Positions 42,882 through 53,342 of a DNA stretch of 64,000 nt are shown here, piece after piece (position 1 is the stretch's first letter; each line of letters starts with the position of its first letter). A program made the translations under genes and the position numbers. The notes beneath the pieces are model-generated. The model saw only the letters and a program-made list of their open reading frames with translations. It was not told the origin of the DNA and did not search any database. Source of the DNA: Pseudomonas japonica (GTDB lineage: Bacteria > Pseudomonadota > Gammaproteobacteria > Pseudomonadales > Pseudomonadaceae); NCBI RefSeq assembly GCF_013522925.1, contig NZ_JAAMQU010000006.1, forward strand, positions 186,001 to 250,000, in the 5' to 3' direction.

Positions 42882-43925
42882 TCACGCCCCTGCTGCCCAG
42901 CCTCGCAGCGCCGCCAGGCGTTCCGGGGCCAGGGGAATGCCCTCCTCCAGAGAACGCTTGCGGTTCTGGTAGCGCCGCTCCCCGGCCAGCCTGCTGACGC
43001 CCGCTTCGCTCATGCGTTCAACCAGCACCCGAGCACGTTCGGCGAATTGGCCGCCCTCCGACTTGGCGGGGTCGATCACGATAAGCAATTGGCCGGTCCA
43101 GGGCGTCTGCGCGCCAGGGTGGCGGGACCAGTCGAACTCGAACGAGAAGTTGCCGCCGGTGAGGCCTGCGGCCAGCAGTTCGACCATCATTGATAACGCC
43201 GAGCCCTTATGGCCACCAAAGGGCAGCAAGGCACCGCCGTCGAGCACCGCCCGTGGATCGGTGGTTGCCGCGCCCTGTGCATCCACGCCAGCGCCCTCAG
43301 GGAGCGTATGGCCCTCGCGCGCCGCGATCTGCACATCGCCATGGGCGAGCGCGCTGGTGGCCATGTCAAATACCAGGGGGCCCCGGCCCGCGCAAGGCGC
43401 TGCGAACGCGATGGGGTTGGTCCCGAACACCGGCCGCTTGCCCCCATGGGGCACTACGCAGGTCATACTGTTGACCACGCTCAGCGCGATCAGCCCTTCT
43501 TCGGCAAAAGGTTCTACATCCGGCCATAACGCTGCAAAGTGGTGAGAGTTGCGTATTGCCAATACGGCGATGCCGGCGTGCCGGGCCTTGGCGATCAACA
43601 GGGGCCGCGCTGCCGCCAAAGCGGGTTGGGCAAAGCCATTGCCCGCATCCACCGCCACATACCCAGCCGCCACGTCTTCAACCTGTGGCTCGGCGGCCGG
43701 GTTAACCCAACCGCTCGCGATAGTGGAGAGGTATCCGGCCATTCGAAACACGCCGTGACTCTCGGCCCCGTCCCGCTGCGCCGCCGCACAATTGGCAGCC
43801 AGCACCGCGGCCACCGATGGCGATGCGCCGTGGGCCCGGAAAACCTGCTGCAGCAACGCTACCAGTTCGGGGTAGGTAATAGTTTCCCGGGATACCGTAT
43901 CAGCGGAGTTTGAAGACATTTGCAC
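42882..43925 (-). CDS. dpkA: Delta1-piperideine-2-carboxylate/pyrroline-2-carboxylate reductase-type enzyme
   Basis: 347 residues of the Ldh2/MDH2 family. GAESHGVFRMAGYLS, IAVLAIRNSHHFAALWPD (catalytic His), SMTCVVPHGG and PFGGHKGSALSMMVELLAAG agree closely with characterised Pseudomonas DpkA as I remember it. It reduces cyclic imines from D-lysine and D-proline to L-pipecolate and L-proline with NADPH. The next gene converges with one base between stops. Confidence 0.8.
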   Translation of the reverse strand: MQMSSNSADTVSRETITYPELVALLQQVFRAHGASPSVAAVLAANCAAAQRDGAESHGVFRMAGYLSTIASGWVNPAAEPQVEDVAAGYVAVDAGNGFAQPALAAARPLLIAKARHAGIAVLAIRNSHHFAALWPDVEPFAEEGLIALSVVNSMTCVVPHGGKRPVFGTNPIAFAAPCAGRGPLVFDMATSALAHGDVQIAAREGHTLPEGAGVDAQGAATTDPRAVLDGGALLPFGGHKGSALSMMVELLAAGLTGGNFSFEFDWSRHPGAQTPWTGQLLIVIDPAKSEGGQFAERARVLVERMSEAGVSRLAGERRYQNRKRSLEEGIPLAPERLAALRGWAAGA

Positions 43926-43949
43926 GCCTCGCTCAAGGAACTGAAACGC

Positions 43950-44138
43950 TCAGCGACGAACTTTGCGCCGCATCACACCATTGACGATTACCGCGACCAC
44001 GGCGACCCCGATGGCCAGGTATTGGAAGGTTTTTTCATCGAGACGCCCCTGGGCCTGCAACCAGGACAAGCCCAGCATGATGGCAACAATGAGGACTGAA
44101 AGCAGCAAGGAGTATTTCAAACGTTGCAGTTGTGTCAT
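43950..44138 (-). CDS. Two-helix small membrane protein
   Basis: 62 residues, with two hydrophobic helices (about 10-27 and 40-56) joined by a QGRLDEKTF loop and a basic MRRKVRR end. Short gap to dpkA on the same strand. Function unknown; small membrane proteins of this size often accompany envelope enzymes. Confidence 0.6.
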   Translation of the reverse strand: MTQLQRLKYSLLLSVLIVAIMLGLSWLQAQGRLDEKTFQYLAIGVAVVAVIVNGVMRRKVRR

Positions 44139-44268
44139 ATGAGGCTCATTCGTGTATCGGTTTGCTTACCAAGTGGAGACGATCGCGCGGCAATATTTGC
44201 CTGGTGTCGCCGTCATATTACCGCGCCCGCTGAAGCGGTGCGGTGCTTTAAACCATGAGGAGTACCCG

Positions 44269-44430
44269 ATGTTGCGTCGAATCACCTGGCTGATTCCAGT
44301 TCTGTTGACTGCCAGCCTGAGCGGTTGCTGGTTGTTCATGCCTCCCGGCGGCCATGGCGGTGGCGGTGGTGGCGGTGGCCACGGCGGCCCTGGTGGAGGC
44401 GGCGGCCCGGGCTACATGCAGCCACGCTGA
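44269..44430 (+). CDS. Gly/His-rich small lipoprotein
   Basis: 53 residues from an ATG after GAGGAG. The lipoprotein signal (LTASLSGCW) is followed by PPGG, HGGGGGGGGHGG and GGGGGPGY. His-Gly repeats could bind metal. The earlier in-frame start lies in an unrelated upstream segment. Function unknown. Confidence 0.65.
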   Translation: MLRRITWLIPVLLTASLSGCWLFMPPGGHGGGGGGGGHGGPGGGGGPGYMQPR

Positions 44431-44513
44431 ACACCCACCCAAGCTGTTCCTGCTTAAAAAACTTTCATGGGGCGTGCAGGCTTGCCTGCTCACCTCATGG
44501 AAGGACCTGTCTG

Positions 44514-44978
44514 ATGCGCAAGCCACTTGTTGCGTTGGCGCTTACCGCCACTCTCGCCGGCCCCGCCGGCGCCATTACTCTTGGTACCCTCACCGACGCA
44601 GACTTACGCCGCTACAGCGCTGCGCTCGCCGACCATGCCGGTAGTAGCCAATGGCAGCTGCTGTGGCAAAACAGCCGCGCTGCCGGGCATTTCAAGCCCA
44701 CCGGCGCGCAGCCGCGGTTCACCCTCCCGATGCGCGACATACCGGTCCTCGTACAACAAACCCTCGCAGAACCGGACCGCATCGACCGCCTCGGAACCAC
44801 TCGCACGCGTCTACGCCGAAACATCAGCCCACGCATCGCTGGGGAAATGAACGGCACACCGCTGAACGCCATCTGCCTGACTGTCGACTGGCGCGGTGCC
44901 AGCGAACCCGCCAGCGGGAAACCAACGGACCCCGCGACCTTGAGATTCGTAAGCCTGATAGTCACCGAGCCGTGCTGA
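44514..44978 (+). CDS. Secreted protein, function unknown
   Basis: 154 residues from the ATG at 44514, which follows GGAAGGACC. A signal peptide (LVALALTATLAGPAGA) leads to a mature domain with YSAALADHAGSSQWQLLWQNS and a pair of Cys near the end (NAICLTVDW and TEPC). No family recognised. A weak terminator follows at 45005. Confidence 0.65.
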   Translation: MRKPLVALALTATLAGPAGAITLGTLTDADLRRYSAALADHAGSSQWQLLWQNSRAAGHFKPTGAQPRFTLPMRDIPVLVQQTLAEPDRIDRLGTTRTRLRRNISPRIAGEMNGTPLNAICLTVDWRGASEPASGKPTDPATLRFVSLIVTEPC

Positions 44979-45004
44979 AATTTTGACCCAATCAAGCGCG
45001 AACC

Positions 45005-45029
45005 ATCCTACTTCGGGATGAGCTTTTTC
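45005..45029 (+). terminator. Probable terminator after the secreted-protein gene
   Basis: CATCC (45005-45009) and GGATG (45017-45021) form a short stem, followed after AGC by TTTTT. The stem is weak, so efficiency is uncertain. The rest of the 177-base gap up to 45155 shows no further gene. Confidence 0.45.
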
Positions 45030-45155
45030 CCCACAGCCGGGCAGCTTTTTCGGCCGACTACAGGCTATTCGCTGACCCTGCAGGGGGGCTGTGGAACTCC
45101 GCACAATGGCCCTCGCCACAGGGCAAAAACGGATTCCCACTGAAAGGATTTCATT

Positions 45156-45539
45156 ATGGACGCTGTTGATCTGACCCACGTTGATACCACCCGCCTTCCA
45201 CTCTCCTTGCGCGTGCTGATCGAATGCGTTGGCGTTGAGCAAGCCTACCGCCTGACCCGACTCTACGGAGGGCGACCACGCTACATCCCCAAGAACCCAG
45301 AGCGCTCGGCGCTGGCGCAGCTATTGCCGGCCGCTGCGCTGAAGGCGCTGACCGCTCGCTTCGCCGGTACATCGCTGGAAATTCCCAAACCTGATCATTT
45401 CGAACGGCAACTGCGCGATCGCCAGATCCTGGAAGAGACTACCCGAGGGTTTTCTCGCGCCGAACTGGCCAATCGTTATGGGCTGAGCCTGCGGCAGATC
45501 GGCAACATTCGCCGCACTCAAGCCACGGCCCAGGCGTAG
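45156..45539 (+). CDS. Mor-family transcription activator-like protein
   Basis: 127 residues. Two domains as in Mu Mor: an N-terminal helical dimerisation part (PLSLRVLIECVGVEQAYRLT) and a C-terminal helix-turn-helix (FSRAELANRYGLSLRQIGNI). AAAGGA precedes the ATG. Mor activates the middle promoter of Mu; chromosomal homologues are found without the rest of the phage. Here two DUF2589 genes follow on the same strand, 118 and 76 bases apart. Confidence 0.75.
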   Translation: MDAVDLTHVDTTRLPLSLRVLIECVGVEQAYRLTRLYGGRPRYIPKNPERSALAQLLPAAALKALTARFAGTSLEIPKPDHFERQLRDRQILEETTRGFSRAELANRYGLSLRQIGNIRRTQATAQA

Positions 45540-45656
45540 CTGATCAATAAGGGTTTTCCCTGTTCGTGGTTTCCCGGTTCGCCGTGCCGCCGGATGAACG
45601 CACAGTACGCCGCGCGGTAATCGTCGCGCTTATACCCAAGGAATGGAGTTCCTCAC

Positions 45657-46328
45657 ATGGCTACGATAGACAACGAATTGATTGGCTCGGTGATCAACGC
45701 ACTGCCGCTGGACCGGATGATTGCCGGTCCGATCCAGGCGATGATCCAGGCACAAACCTCGGCGAGCAAATCCTACGCGGACTTCCTCCTGGGGGTGTGC
45801 ATCCAGGATGGCAAAGCCGTTGGGGTGAAATTCGACTATGACGAAACGATCACCGACGAAAACGGTACTTACAAGGGTACGGTGGCTAAATCCGTGCAGA
45901 TCCCGCTGCTGGCAGCGGTCACTCACCCCAACATCGCAATCACCGAAGGCACGGTCGAGTTTGAACTGACCATCACCCAGGCAGCGGAGGACACCAGACA
46001 GAGCAGCGCAAGTGGCGAAATGGCCGCCTCGCTGGGCTGGGGGCCGTTCAAGCTGGCGGTCAAGGGCCAGATGAGTCACAACAAGACGCAAATCCGAAAA
46101 ACCGATACCCGTGCCCGGTACGCCTTCAACACCAAGGTCGCTCGCCTCGACCCGCCTGAGGCCCTGATGCGCGTTATCGACGTGTTGACCGAGGCGGCGG
46201 CGAAGCCGGTTCGCCTCGCCTCCGACACCCTGGTTGCCGACCCGAAAGGGCTGGAGGCAAATGTGCTTGCAGCGCCTACAAGTCCCAATGCCGGCAAAGG
46301 CCCTGGCGCCTCGGGCGCCCAGCCCTGA
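45657..46328 (+). CDS. DUF2589 domain-containing protein (longer form)
   Basis: 223 residues. LIGSVINALPLDRMIAGPIQ and IQAQTSASKSYADFLLGV start the DUF2589 pattern, with a strand-rich core (GVKFDYDETITDENGTYKG) and a helical tail rich in Ala. No signal peptide or membrane helix is present. DUF2589 proteins occur in tandem in Gram-negatives; role unknown. Preceded by GGAG seven to nine bases before the ATG. Confidence 0.7.
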   Translation: MATIDNELIGSVINALPLDRMIAGPIQAMIQAQTSASKSYADFLLGVCIQDGKAVGVKFDYDETITDENGTYKGTVAKSVQIPLLAAVTHPNIAITEGTVEFELTITQAAEDTRQSSASGEMAASLGWGPFKLAVKGQMSHNKTQIRKTDTRARYAFNTKVARLDPPEALMRVIDVLTEAAAKPVRLASDTLVADPKGLEANVLAAPTSPNAGKGPGASGAQP

Positions 46329-46404
46329 GAACACCGCGTTCACATAGCCGTTCAGATGCAGCGCTGGTATCGCCAGCGCTGCACACTACCCAGGAGACTG
46401 CCCA

Positions 46405-46947
46405 GTGGGATTGTTTTCCCGAAAGGAACCCATGGTCCCCAGCGACCTGCGGGACATCACCCGCGGCCTTCACGAAGCCGCCTGCAGCGCAAACTCTCTG
46501 ATCGCCCAACAGTACATCAAGCTCTTCGACCAGTTTTTCGATTACAACGCGGACGACCTGGGCACCCCCATGAAAGCCAAGATGGTGGAAGTGGCCCTCG
46601 ATGATCAGCACCGCATGCAAGTCCCCCTCATCACCCTGGTCGCGCCTCAAGGGCTTGCGCTAGACACCATGAAGGTCGACCTCTCGGTCAAGATCGCCGC
46701 CACCGAGGTGGAAGGCGTCACCCATGCCCTGGAAAACGGCGAACTTCATTCCGAGCGGTTCTACGTAACCTTGGGGGGCGTGCGCAAGGACCCCGCCCAG
46801 CGCAGCCCGGACGAGGTGCAGATCAGCCTCACCTTCAAGGCGTGCCACCCCCCCGAAGCCGTGCAACGGCTGATCGAGGAGTACACCCAGTTGATCTTGC
46901 CTCAACGAGCACGGCGAGACGTCGAACCTGACCTTTCTCCCGCTTAG
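46405..46947 (+). CDS. DUF2589 domain-containing protein (shorter form)
   Basis: 180 residues from a GTG that follows AGGAG. LRDITRGLHEAACSANSLIAQQ and FFDYNADDLGTPMKAKMVEVAL are the family core, and LDTMKVDLSVKIAATEVEGVT the strand region. It shares strand order with the preceding gene but diverges in sequence, so the pair looks like an old duplication. No tail beyond the stop at 46945-46947, which overlaps tamB. Confidence 0.7.
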   Translation: MGLFSRKEPMVPSDLRDITRGLHEAACSANSLIAQQYIKLFDQFFDYNADDLGTPMKAKMVEVALDDQHRMQVPLITLVAPQGLALDTMKVDLSVKIAATEVEGVTHALENGELHSERFYVTLGGVRKDPAQRSPDEVQISLTFKACHPPEAVQRLIEEYTQLILPQRARRDVEPDLSPA

Positions 46948-49900
46948 AAATCCTTCTTGTAAAAAAGATCGAGGGAGCTGGCCACACCACTGGCAACTTC
47001 CAGATACAGCTGTCGCGTCAAGGCGTAGCGCAACGCAACCGTGCTGGCCGGCTCGAATACCCCGACACCGTAGCGCAGGGTCAACCGGTCGGTCAGGTTC
47101 CCGCTGGCGACCACGCTGGTGGTGTCACCACTACCTTCGGTGTCCAGCTGGAAGTCCTGGATGCCCAGGCTATTGGCGAGTTGGCCCGCCGTGGATGCAC
47201 TCCCCATCAAGCCCAGGCCCAGCGCTGCCTGCGCGAGTACGTTGTTGTCTTCACCATTGGTGCTCAACGGCCGGCCCAGAATCAGCCAGGAAAGGGCCTG
47301 CTCCTGGCTCATTGCAGGTTCGGCAAACACTTCGGTCGTCGGCTGCTGCACGCTTCCGCTCAGGCGGATGCCGGCGGTAACGTCATCGGTCTGGCGGATC
47401 GCTTCTACGTCCAGGTAGGGCTGGTCCACAGGCCCGGTGAAGAACAGCCGGGCGCGCCGCAGCGTGAGCCGCTGACCATAAGCACGATAGCGGCCGTTGC
47501 GCAGCTCAAGGGAGCCGCGGGTGTCCAGGTTATCACCAATGTGCAGGCGCCCCACGATGTCAGACTGCAATCCAAAACCATTGAAGGTGAGCTTTTCCTG
47601 GCCAACGTCTACGTCCACATCCATGGCGATCCCAGCCTGGGCCCGCGCGGGCACGTCCCGTCCCACCACCATGGCGTCGTCCGATACTTTCACCGTGGAC
47701 GGCGGCAACTGGCGAACCGTGATCGCGCCTTTTGGTACACTCACCTTGCCACTCAGCGCCAGCTTCTGGTCTATCAAAGCCAGCCGAAGGTCTGCCCCTG
47801 CTTCTACCTCGGCGTAAGGCAGTACCGTAATGGGCAGACGGCTTGCCCGCACGGCGATGGCCAATTTCAAGGCGCCACTCCAATCCAGCTCCCCGTCGAG
47901 GCTACCCTGCCCTTGCGCGCCACTGCGCCACTGGCCATCAAGCTGCATGTGATTGCCGTTCATCCGCGCCTGCAACGTCAGTGCCTCCACACTCAGCGGT
48001 AAACCTGGCCCGGAAACCGCGCCATCGCGGAGGCTGAACGCGCCGTCCACGCGCGGTTGCAGCAAGGTGCCGCCGAGCGTGCCGTTACCCTGCAAGCGCC
48101 CTGCTACCTTGTCTGCCGATTCCACTAGCGGGCCCAAGGCAGAAAGGTCCAGGCCATCGAAACGGAACTGCCCTGCCAGGGCTTTCGCGGGGCCGAACGG
48201 ATCGAGGCGGGCCTGTAGATTCAGTTGGCCAAGCTTGCGCCCATCGAACGTCAGCTCTGTATTCACATCACCCGGCGCGACGATACTGGCCAGGCGCAAG
48301 GTGCCGTAGGGGAAACTCAACCATTGCTCACCCTGCCGCACGCGCAAGGTGCCACCGCTCGCATCGAAGCCAACCCTGCCTTTCGGGCCAGTGCCACCCA
48401 GGTCCAGTTGCACATCCGCGCTGGCGGTTGCCTGCCACTCCAACGTTTCCGGGAGCCAGGGCTTGAGGCTTGCCATCGGGAAGTCCCGCAGTCGCACCCG
48501 GATACGAGGATCGGGCGCCAGCCGCTGGTTGTCGGCACACAAGCTGGCCTGCCCCGAACGCCAGCAGTGGGCGCCCAGGTCAACCGTACCATCGGCCAGG
48601 CGCTGCAACGGCGCTGGCGCTTGCAATGCCCAGGCTTGCCCATGGCTTTGCACGGTGCCCTTGGCCAACCGGCCTTTCCAGGCGCCTTCATACCAGCGGC
48701 CGTCGGCGGCAATAGCCAGGACCACTGCCGGGCCGTCCAGGCGCGCGGTCAGGGCGTGCTGCTCGGCATCGCCATTAGCGGTAACCGCCAGGGTTCCCAG
48801 CTCGGTATCGCCAGCGGCGAGCCCCGTGCTGTCGAGCGACAACGTACCGCGCTGCCGGGCATCGAGCCGCCCGCGCAACGTCAGGGTGGCCATGCGGTTG
48901 CTTTCCCAGGCAACCCGCCGCCCGTCCAGGTCCAGCTGGCCCTGGGGGTTGGCAGGCGTGCCGGCCAGGTTCAGGCTACCTTTGACCGCACCCGCCAGGC
49001 CCGGCCACAGTTGGTCCAGGCGCGGGGCGTCGAGCGTGAGCTTGCCGTCGAGGCGCCCATTGCTGCTTCCGGCGCCTTTGAGGTGGTTGCCGCCGAGGCC
49101 GAAATCAAGATCCGCCAATTGCCAGCCGGCGCCGCTGCCCTCCACCCGGCCTACCAGGCTGGCGGGCTGGCCACGCAGTTGCCCGGTAATCCCAAGCTTG
49201 GCCGCGAGCTCAAGCGCGCCGGCCTGAAAACGCCCCTTGCTGGTGATCGCGCCGCCCAGCTTGCCCGGCAGCGCAGCGACCCAATAGGCCGGGTCCAGGT
49301 TGGAGAGGTTCAGGTCCGCCACCCAGCTCACCCCCTCTACGAAACCCAGTGCCAACTGCCCGTCCAATTGCCCTTTGCCTGCAGTCACGTGCAGTTGTGG
49401 CAACACTAGTTGCTGGCCGTCCCCACTGAATGGCGTAGTGACGCTGAATGGCCCGGCCGGCCCTTGAAAATCCCCCGCCAGGTTACCCATGAAATGGCCA
49501 TTCCCATAACGCACCATGCCCTTCAAGGCGGTGGCGGCCACGGGGGGTGGGGCATCCTGTGGATACAGCCGGGTCCAGGGAAAATCTTGCCAGTCCAGGC
49601 TGGCTTCACCTGTAAGATCACCGCCCCAAGCGAGGTTACCGATCACGCTTACCCGGTGAGTGTCATCTGCGCGCAGGCTGAGGTCGTCTACCCATGCGCC
49701 CTGTGCGTTTACCTTGCCGCGCAGGCGCAGGTCAATCGGGCCTTGTTCCGCTGGGAATCGGCCGCCGCCCTCAATGGCATAGCCCTGCTCCAGATCGCCG
49801 TCGGCGCGCAGCTGCAAGCCTTCGATGGCCAGCGTACGAGGCAAGGACTGCTGGGCCACGAAATGGTCGGCCGTGATCCTGAGGGTGGCGGGCACATTGT

Positions 49901-50630
49901 CCGCCAACGCGTGCAGCGTGCCCTCCAGGTTAGCGTCCAGATAGCCTGAGCTGCGCCCGGTAAAGGCGAGGCGGTTCGCCAGTTCGCCTTCAAGGGTGGC
50001 CGCGATCTCCCAGGGGCGATCATCCACTGCAGGCAATGCCAGGTGTACCCGGGCGTCCATTGGCCACTGCCCGGCGGGGCGTACCGTACCTTCCACGCCG
50101 AGGCGGAGCTCACCTTTCGTGAGTTGAAGGCTACCGATCTGCAGCCCGTCTTTATTCCAGGCTGCGGCCAGGTGCACACCGGTGATTACCGTTGAATCTG
50201 CGTAGGCCACTTCGCCGATGTCGAGCTGGCCGAGCTGGAGGGCGAGCGGCAGATTCAGGTCCGGCAACTGAAGTGGGCCGGTATCCCTGGCGGGTGGCGT
50301 TGCAGCCGGAGGTGTAATGCTCACCCGCTCGGCCTGTACCTGATCCAGGCAGAGGGTGAGCTTGAACAGGCAACCTGGCGACCAGCTCAGCCGTGGCGCT
50401 TGCACCGTCACGCGCATACCATCGGCGCCGGCCCATGTCAGCTTACGCGCTTGCCAGTGGTTCGCCAGGCGGCCTTCAAAGCCTTCAACGCTTGCGCCCG
50501 GCACATGGGCCAGCAACCAGCGGCTTCCGCGTTCTGTGCCAAGCAGGGCCCACATCACCACCGCGACCATTGCAAGTAGCGCCAGCAAGGCCCCACCGGT
50601 AATCACTAGCCAACGCCAGCGCCGGGTCAT
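46944..50630 (-). CDS. tamB: Translocation and assembly module subunit TamB
   Basis: 1228 residues. One N-terminal membrane helix (about 9-31) is followed by a long repetitive beta-strand body (AsmA-like) and a C-terminal DUF490/TamB domain (SWLILGRPLSTNGEDNNVLAQAALG). It spans the periplasm as a hydrophobic groove and works with TamA in outer-membrane protein and phospholipid transport. It overlaps tamA by four bases. Confidence 0.95.
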   Translation of the reverse strand: MTRRWRWLVITGGALLALLAMVAVVMWALLGTERGSRWLLAHVPGASVEGFEGRLANHWQARKLTWAGADGMRVTVQAPRLSWSPGCLFKLTLCLDQVQAERVSITPPAATPPARDTGPLQLPDLNLPLALQLGQLDIGEVAYADSTVITGVHLAAAWNKDGLQIGSLQLTKGELRLGVEGTVRPAGQWPMDARVHLALPAVDDRPWEIAATLEGELANRLAFTGRSSGYLDANLEGTLHALADNVPATLRITADHFVAQQSLPRTLAIEGLQLRADGDLEQGYAIEGGGRFPAEQGPIDLRLRGKVNAQGAWVDDLSLRADDTHRVSVIGNLAWGGDLTGEASLDWQDFPWTRLYPQDAPPPVAATALKGMVRYGNGHFMGNLAGDFQGPAGPFSVTTPFSGDGQQLVLPQLHVTAGKGQLDGQLALGFVEGVSWVADLNLSNLDPAYWVAALPGKLGGAITSKGRFQAGALELAAKLGITGQLRGQPASLVGRVEGSGAGWQLADLDFGLGGNHLKGAGSSNGRLDGKLTLDAPRLDQLWPGLAGAVKGSLNLAGTPANPQGQLDLDGRRVAWESNRMATLTLRGRLDARQRGTLSLDSTGLAAGDTELGTLAVTANGDAEQHALTARLDGPAVVLAIAADGRWYEGAWKGRLAKGTVQSHGQAWALQAPAPLQRLADGTVDLGAHCWRSGQASLCADNQRLAPDPRIRVRLRDFPMASLKPWLPETLEWQATASADVQLDLGGTGPKGRVGFDASGGTLRVRQGEQWLSFPYGTLRLASIVAPGDVNTELTFDGRKLGQLNLQARLDPFGPAKALAGQFRFDGLDLSALGPLVESADKVAGRLQGNGTLGGTLLQPRVDGAFSLRDGAVSGPGLPLSVEALTLQARMNGNHMQLDGQWRSGAQGQGSLDGELDWSGALKLAIAVRASRLPITVLPYAEVEAGADLRLALIDQKLALSGKVSVPKGAITVRQLPPSTVKVSDDAMVVGRDVPARAQAGIAMDVDVDVGQEKLTFNGFGLQSDIVGRLHIGDNLDTRGSLELRNGRYRAYGQRLTLRRARLFFTGPVDQPYLDVEAIRQTDDVTAGIRLSGSVQQPTTEVFAEPAMSQEQALSWLILGRPLSTNGEDNNVLAQAALGLGLMGSASTAGQLANSLGIQDFQLDTEGSGDTTSVVASGNLTDRLTLRYGVGVFEPASTVALRYALTRQLYLEVASGVASSLDLFYKKDF

Positions 50631-52354
50631 AGTTCAGGCCCCATGGAAAAGTGCAATCGAAACCCTCCCCCTTCATCCAGCCCACGGGCGATATCTACCC
50701 GGATGGGGCCCACGGGCGACACCCAGCGCAGCCCCACGCCTACACCGGTTTTCAAGCTGGGCAGGTCCAGGCTGTTGAACGCGTTACCCTGATCGATAAA
50801 CGTTGCGACTCGCCATTTGGGTGCCACGCTGTACTGGTATTCCGCAGTGCCGGCGACCATATAGCGGCCGCCGATCTTGTCACCGTCGCTGTTTTCCGGG
50901 GACAGGCTTTGATAGTCGTAGCCCCGCACGGTCTGGTCGCCACCGGCGAAGAACCGTAGTGACGGCGGAATCGACTTGTAACCGTTAGTGGCGCTGCCCC
51001 CAAGCTGGATACGGCCCAGGAAGCGGTGCTTGTCGAAGACAGTAGTCAGCCCGCGTAGCTGTACGTTGCCGTGCAGCAGGTTGGCATCGGACAGCAGCCC
51101 CTCCTTGGCAACCTGTGCATCGAATACAACCCGGTAGCCGTTGCTCGGGTCTACCTTGCTGTCGCTGTGCAGGTAGCTGTAGCTGATACCGGGCATTACC
51201 AGGTTACTCAGCCCTGCATCGTCGCCCAGGCGGTATTCTTCGCGCTGCCATTTCAGAGAGATCACACGCTGCCAGCCACTGGGCAATTTGCTATGCCATT
51301 CAGGGCCTACCGTGAGCAGCTTGCTCAAGCTGTCAGTGTCGGCGATCTCTTCATACTGGTAACCGGCGGCGTAGCGCAGCTTGTCGGTGAGCGGGGATGC
51401 AAGCGGAACGTCGTACCACAGGCCTATGTTCTGCCGTGGGGCGGAAAGCTCTGCCTCCGCGCCATAGGAATGGCCCTGAGGATTGACCCAATGGCGGGTC
51501 CAGTTGGCTTTCAAGCGTGGCCCCACATCGGTGGAATAACCCCCGCCAAGAACCAGGGTGCGGGGCTCTCGCGCTTCGAGCGTTACCTTCACTGGAATGG
51601 TCTGGCCATCGGCGCCCTGGGGTGACGCATCGACGATTACACCCTGGAAGTAGCCGCTGGTTTGCAAGTCCCTGTTCAACTGGGCTACCAGGTCTGCGTT
51701 ATACGGGTCGCCGGGCTGGAACGGCACCATGCGTTGCAGCAGGCGCGAGTCGATGATCGAGTCGCCATGGTAGCTTACGTCGCCAAAGCGGTAACGCGGG
51801 CCGCTCTGGTAATGAAGCTCGATATCCGCCACGCCGGCAACCGGGTCGATGCGCAGTTGCTGTTGTTCGAAGTGCCCCTTGAAAAAGCCGAAGCGAGAGG
51901 CCTGATTGAGGATCAGCCGCTTGGCGTCATCGTAATGGCCATGGTTCAGCGGTGCGCCTGGGGCCAGCGCAGTGCTGCGCGGCACCGCGAATTCTCGCAT
52001 TGCCGCGGCGGGCCCTTCGATGCGCACATCCACGTTGCGCAAACGCACCGGCTGCCCGGGTTGAACCCGCACATGCAAAGTGGGCTGATCGCCGCCGGTC
52101 ACCTCGGCCTCCACCTGTGCATGGTAGAAACCCAGCGCCTCGGCCGCTTCGCGCGCCTGCACTTGCGCCGTTCGGCTGAGCTGGTGCAGGCCCTGCTCGT
52201 CGTGATCGGCCACGCTGCCAATGTAGGCTTCTATGTTGGCCCGAAGCGCCGTGTCAGGCGGGCTCAGCTCTACCTGAAGGCGGCCCTGGGCTTCGGCATT
52301 CGTTGCGAGGCAGGCCAGTAACAGCGCGCCACATGTTCGTCCTGGATACATCAT
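50627..52354 (-). CDS. tamA: Translocation and assembly module subunit TamA
   Basis: 575 residues starting at the first of two ATGs (52352-52354). A signal peptide ([15 protein letters not shown]) is followed by three POTRA domains and a C-terminal 16-strand barrel of the BamA/Omp85 family ([32 protein letters not shown] and a Phe-like last strand ending GPEL). It partners TamB. Confidence 0.94.
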   Translation of the reverse strand: MMYPGRTCGALLLACLATNAEAQGRLQVELSPPDTALRANIEAYIGSVADHDEQGLHQLSRTAQVQAREAAEALGFYHAQVEAEVTGGDQPTLHVRVQPGQPVRLRNVDVRIEGPAAAMREFAVPRSTALAPGAPLNHGHYDDAKRLILNQASRFGFFKGHFEQQQLRIDPVAGVADIELHYQSGPRYRFGDVSYHGDSIIDSRLLQRMVPFQPGDPYNADLVAQLNRDLQTSGYFQGVIVDASPQGADGQTIPVKVTLEAREPRTLVLGGGYSTDVGPRLKANWTRHWVNPQGHSYGAEAELSAPRQNIGLWYDVPLASPLTDKLRYAAGYQYEEIADTDSLSKLLTVGPEWHSKLPSGWQRVISLKWQREEYRLGDDAGLSNLVMPGISYSYLHSDSKVDPSNGYRVVFDAQVAKEGLLSDANLLHGNVQLRGLTTVFDKHRFLGRIQLGGSATNGYKSIPPSLRFFAGGDQTVRGYDYQSLSPENSDGDKIGGRYMVAGTAEYQYSVAPKWRVATFIDQGNAFNSLDLPSLKTGVGVGLRWVSPVGPIRVDIARGLDEGGGFRLHFSMGPEL

Positions 52355-52465
52355 GGGGTGGGATCCTACCACGGTTGCGCCTTCCGCCCGCCGCGAATGC
52401 CTTCGACTGGCCTGCGCGCAGCTGCTCCGTTAGCATTTGTGTTTTTCCGGCAAGGTGGTCGCGTC

Positions 52466-53278
52466 ATGAAAATCGTTTCATTCAATATCAATGGCCTTCG
52501 CGCGCGGCCCCATCAGCTGGAGGCCCTGATTGCCAGGCACCGTCCTGACGTCATCGGGCTCCAAGAGACCAAGGTGGCAGACGATCAGTTTCCACTCCAA
52601 GCGGTTCAGGCATTGGGTTACCACGTGCATTTTCATGGGCAGAAGGGCCATTACGGCGTCGCCCTGCTCTCGCTCAAACCCCCGATCAGCCTGGACAAAG
52701 GGTTTGAAGGCGATGAGGAAGACGCACAACGCCGGTTTATCCGCGGCCGCTACGAGGATCACACCGGCCAGGTGGTGACCATCATGAACGGCTATTTCCC
52801 CCAGGGCGAAAGCCGCGACCATCCCACCAAATTCCCGGCCAAAGCGCGGTTTTACGCCGACCTGCAAAGCCTGCTGGAACGCTATGACCCCCATGGGGAG
52901 CCGGTGGTGGTAATGGGGGATATGAACATTTCCCCCGAGGACAGCGATATAGGCATTGGTCCGGAAAACATGAAACGCTGGCTGCGCACCGGAAAATGCA
53001 GTTTCCTGCCGGAGGAACGTGAATGGCTGGGGCGCCTCAAGCAATGGGGCCTGGTCGATACGTGGCGCCATCTTCATCCCGAGGTGAACGACGTATTCAG
53101 CTGGTTCGACTACCGCAGCCGCGGTTTTGAAGACACGCCCAAACGCGGCCTGCGGATCGACCTGATCATGGCCGCCGCCGGGCTACTGCCGAGGGTTAAA
53201 GCCGCGGGTATCGACCATGAACTCCGCGCAATGGAAAAGCCGTCCGACCATGCGCCGATCTGGCTCGAGCTGGCCTGA
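52466..53278 (+). CDS. xthA: Exodeoxyribonuclease III
   Basis: 270 residues, usual length, from [20 protein letters not shown]. Active-site motifs are [10 protein letters not shown] (metal Glu), [17 protein letters not shown], and LRIDLIMA with the final [11 protein letters not shown]is. It repairs apurinic sites and removes 3' blocks. It sits beside tamA divergently with about 110 bases between. Confidence 0.95.
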   Translation: MKIVSFNINGLRARPHQLEALIARHRPDVIGLQETKVADDQFPLQAVQALGYHVHFHGQKGHYGVALLSLKPPISLDKGFEGDEEDAQRRFIRGRYEDHTGQVVTIMNGYFPQGESRDHPTKFPAKARFYADLQSLLERYDPHGEPVVVMGDMNISPEDSDIGIGPENMKRWLRTGKCSFLPEEREWLGRLKQWGLVDTWRHLHPEVNDVFSWFDYRSRGFEDTPKRGLRIDLIMAAAGLLPRVKAAGIDHELRAMEKPSDHAPIWLELA

Positions 53279-53281
53279 CCG

Positions 53282-53299
53282 CTGTCACCTTACGGTAAC
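53282..53299 (+). promoter_or_regulatory. Candidate PHO box
   Basis: CTGTCAC CTTA CGGTAAC (53282-53299) has two 7-base half-sites at 11-base spacing, each close to the PHO consensus CTGTCAT. The second half-site has two mismatches. A -10-like CTTAAT (53308-53313) lies just beyond. It precedes a phosphate-binding-protein-like gene. Confidence 0.45.
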
Positions 53300-53342
53300 G
53301 CCCTTGTCTTAATCTGCGGGCCCCACCCGCCAAGGGCCCGCC

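Noticed and set aside
47181..48002. 273-codon and similar plus-strand frames within tamB
   Set aside because: Antisense shadows of the long repetitive tamB gene.
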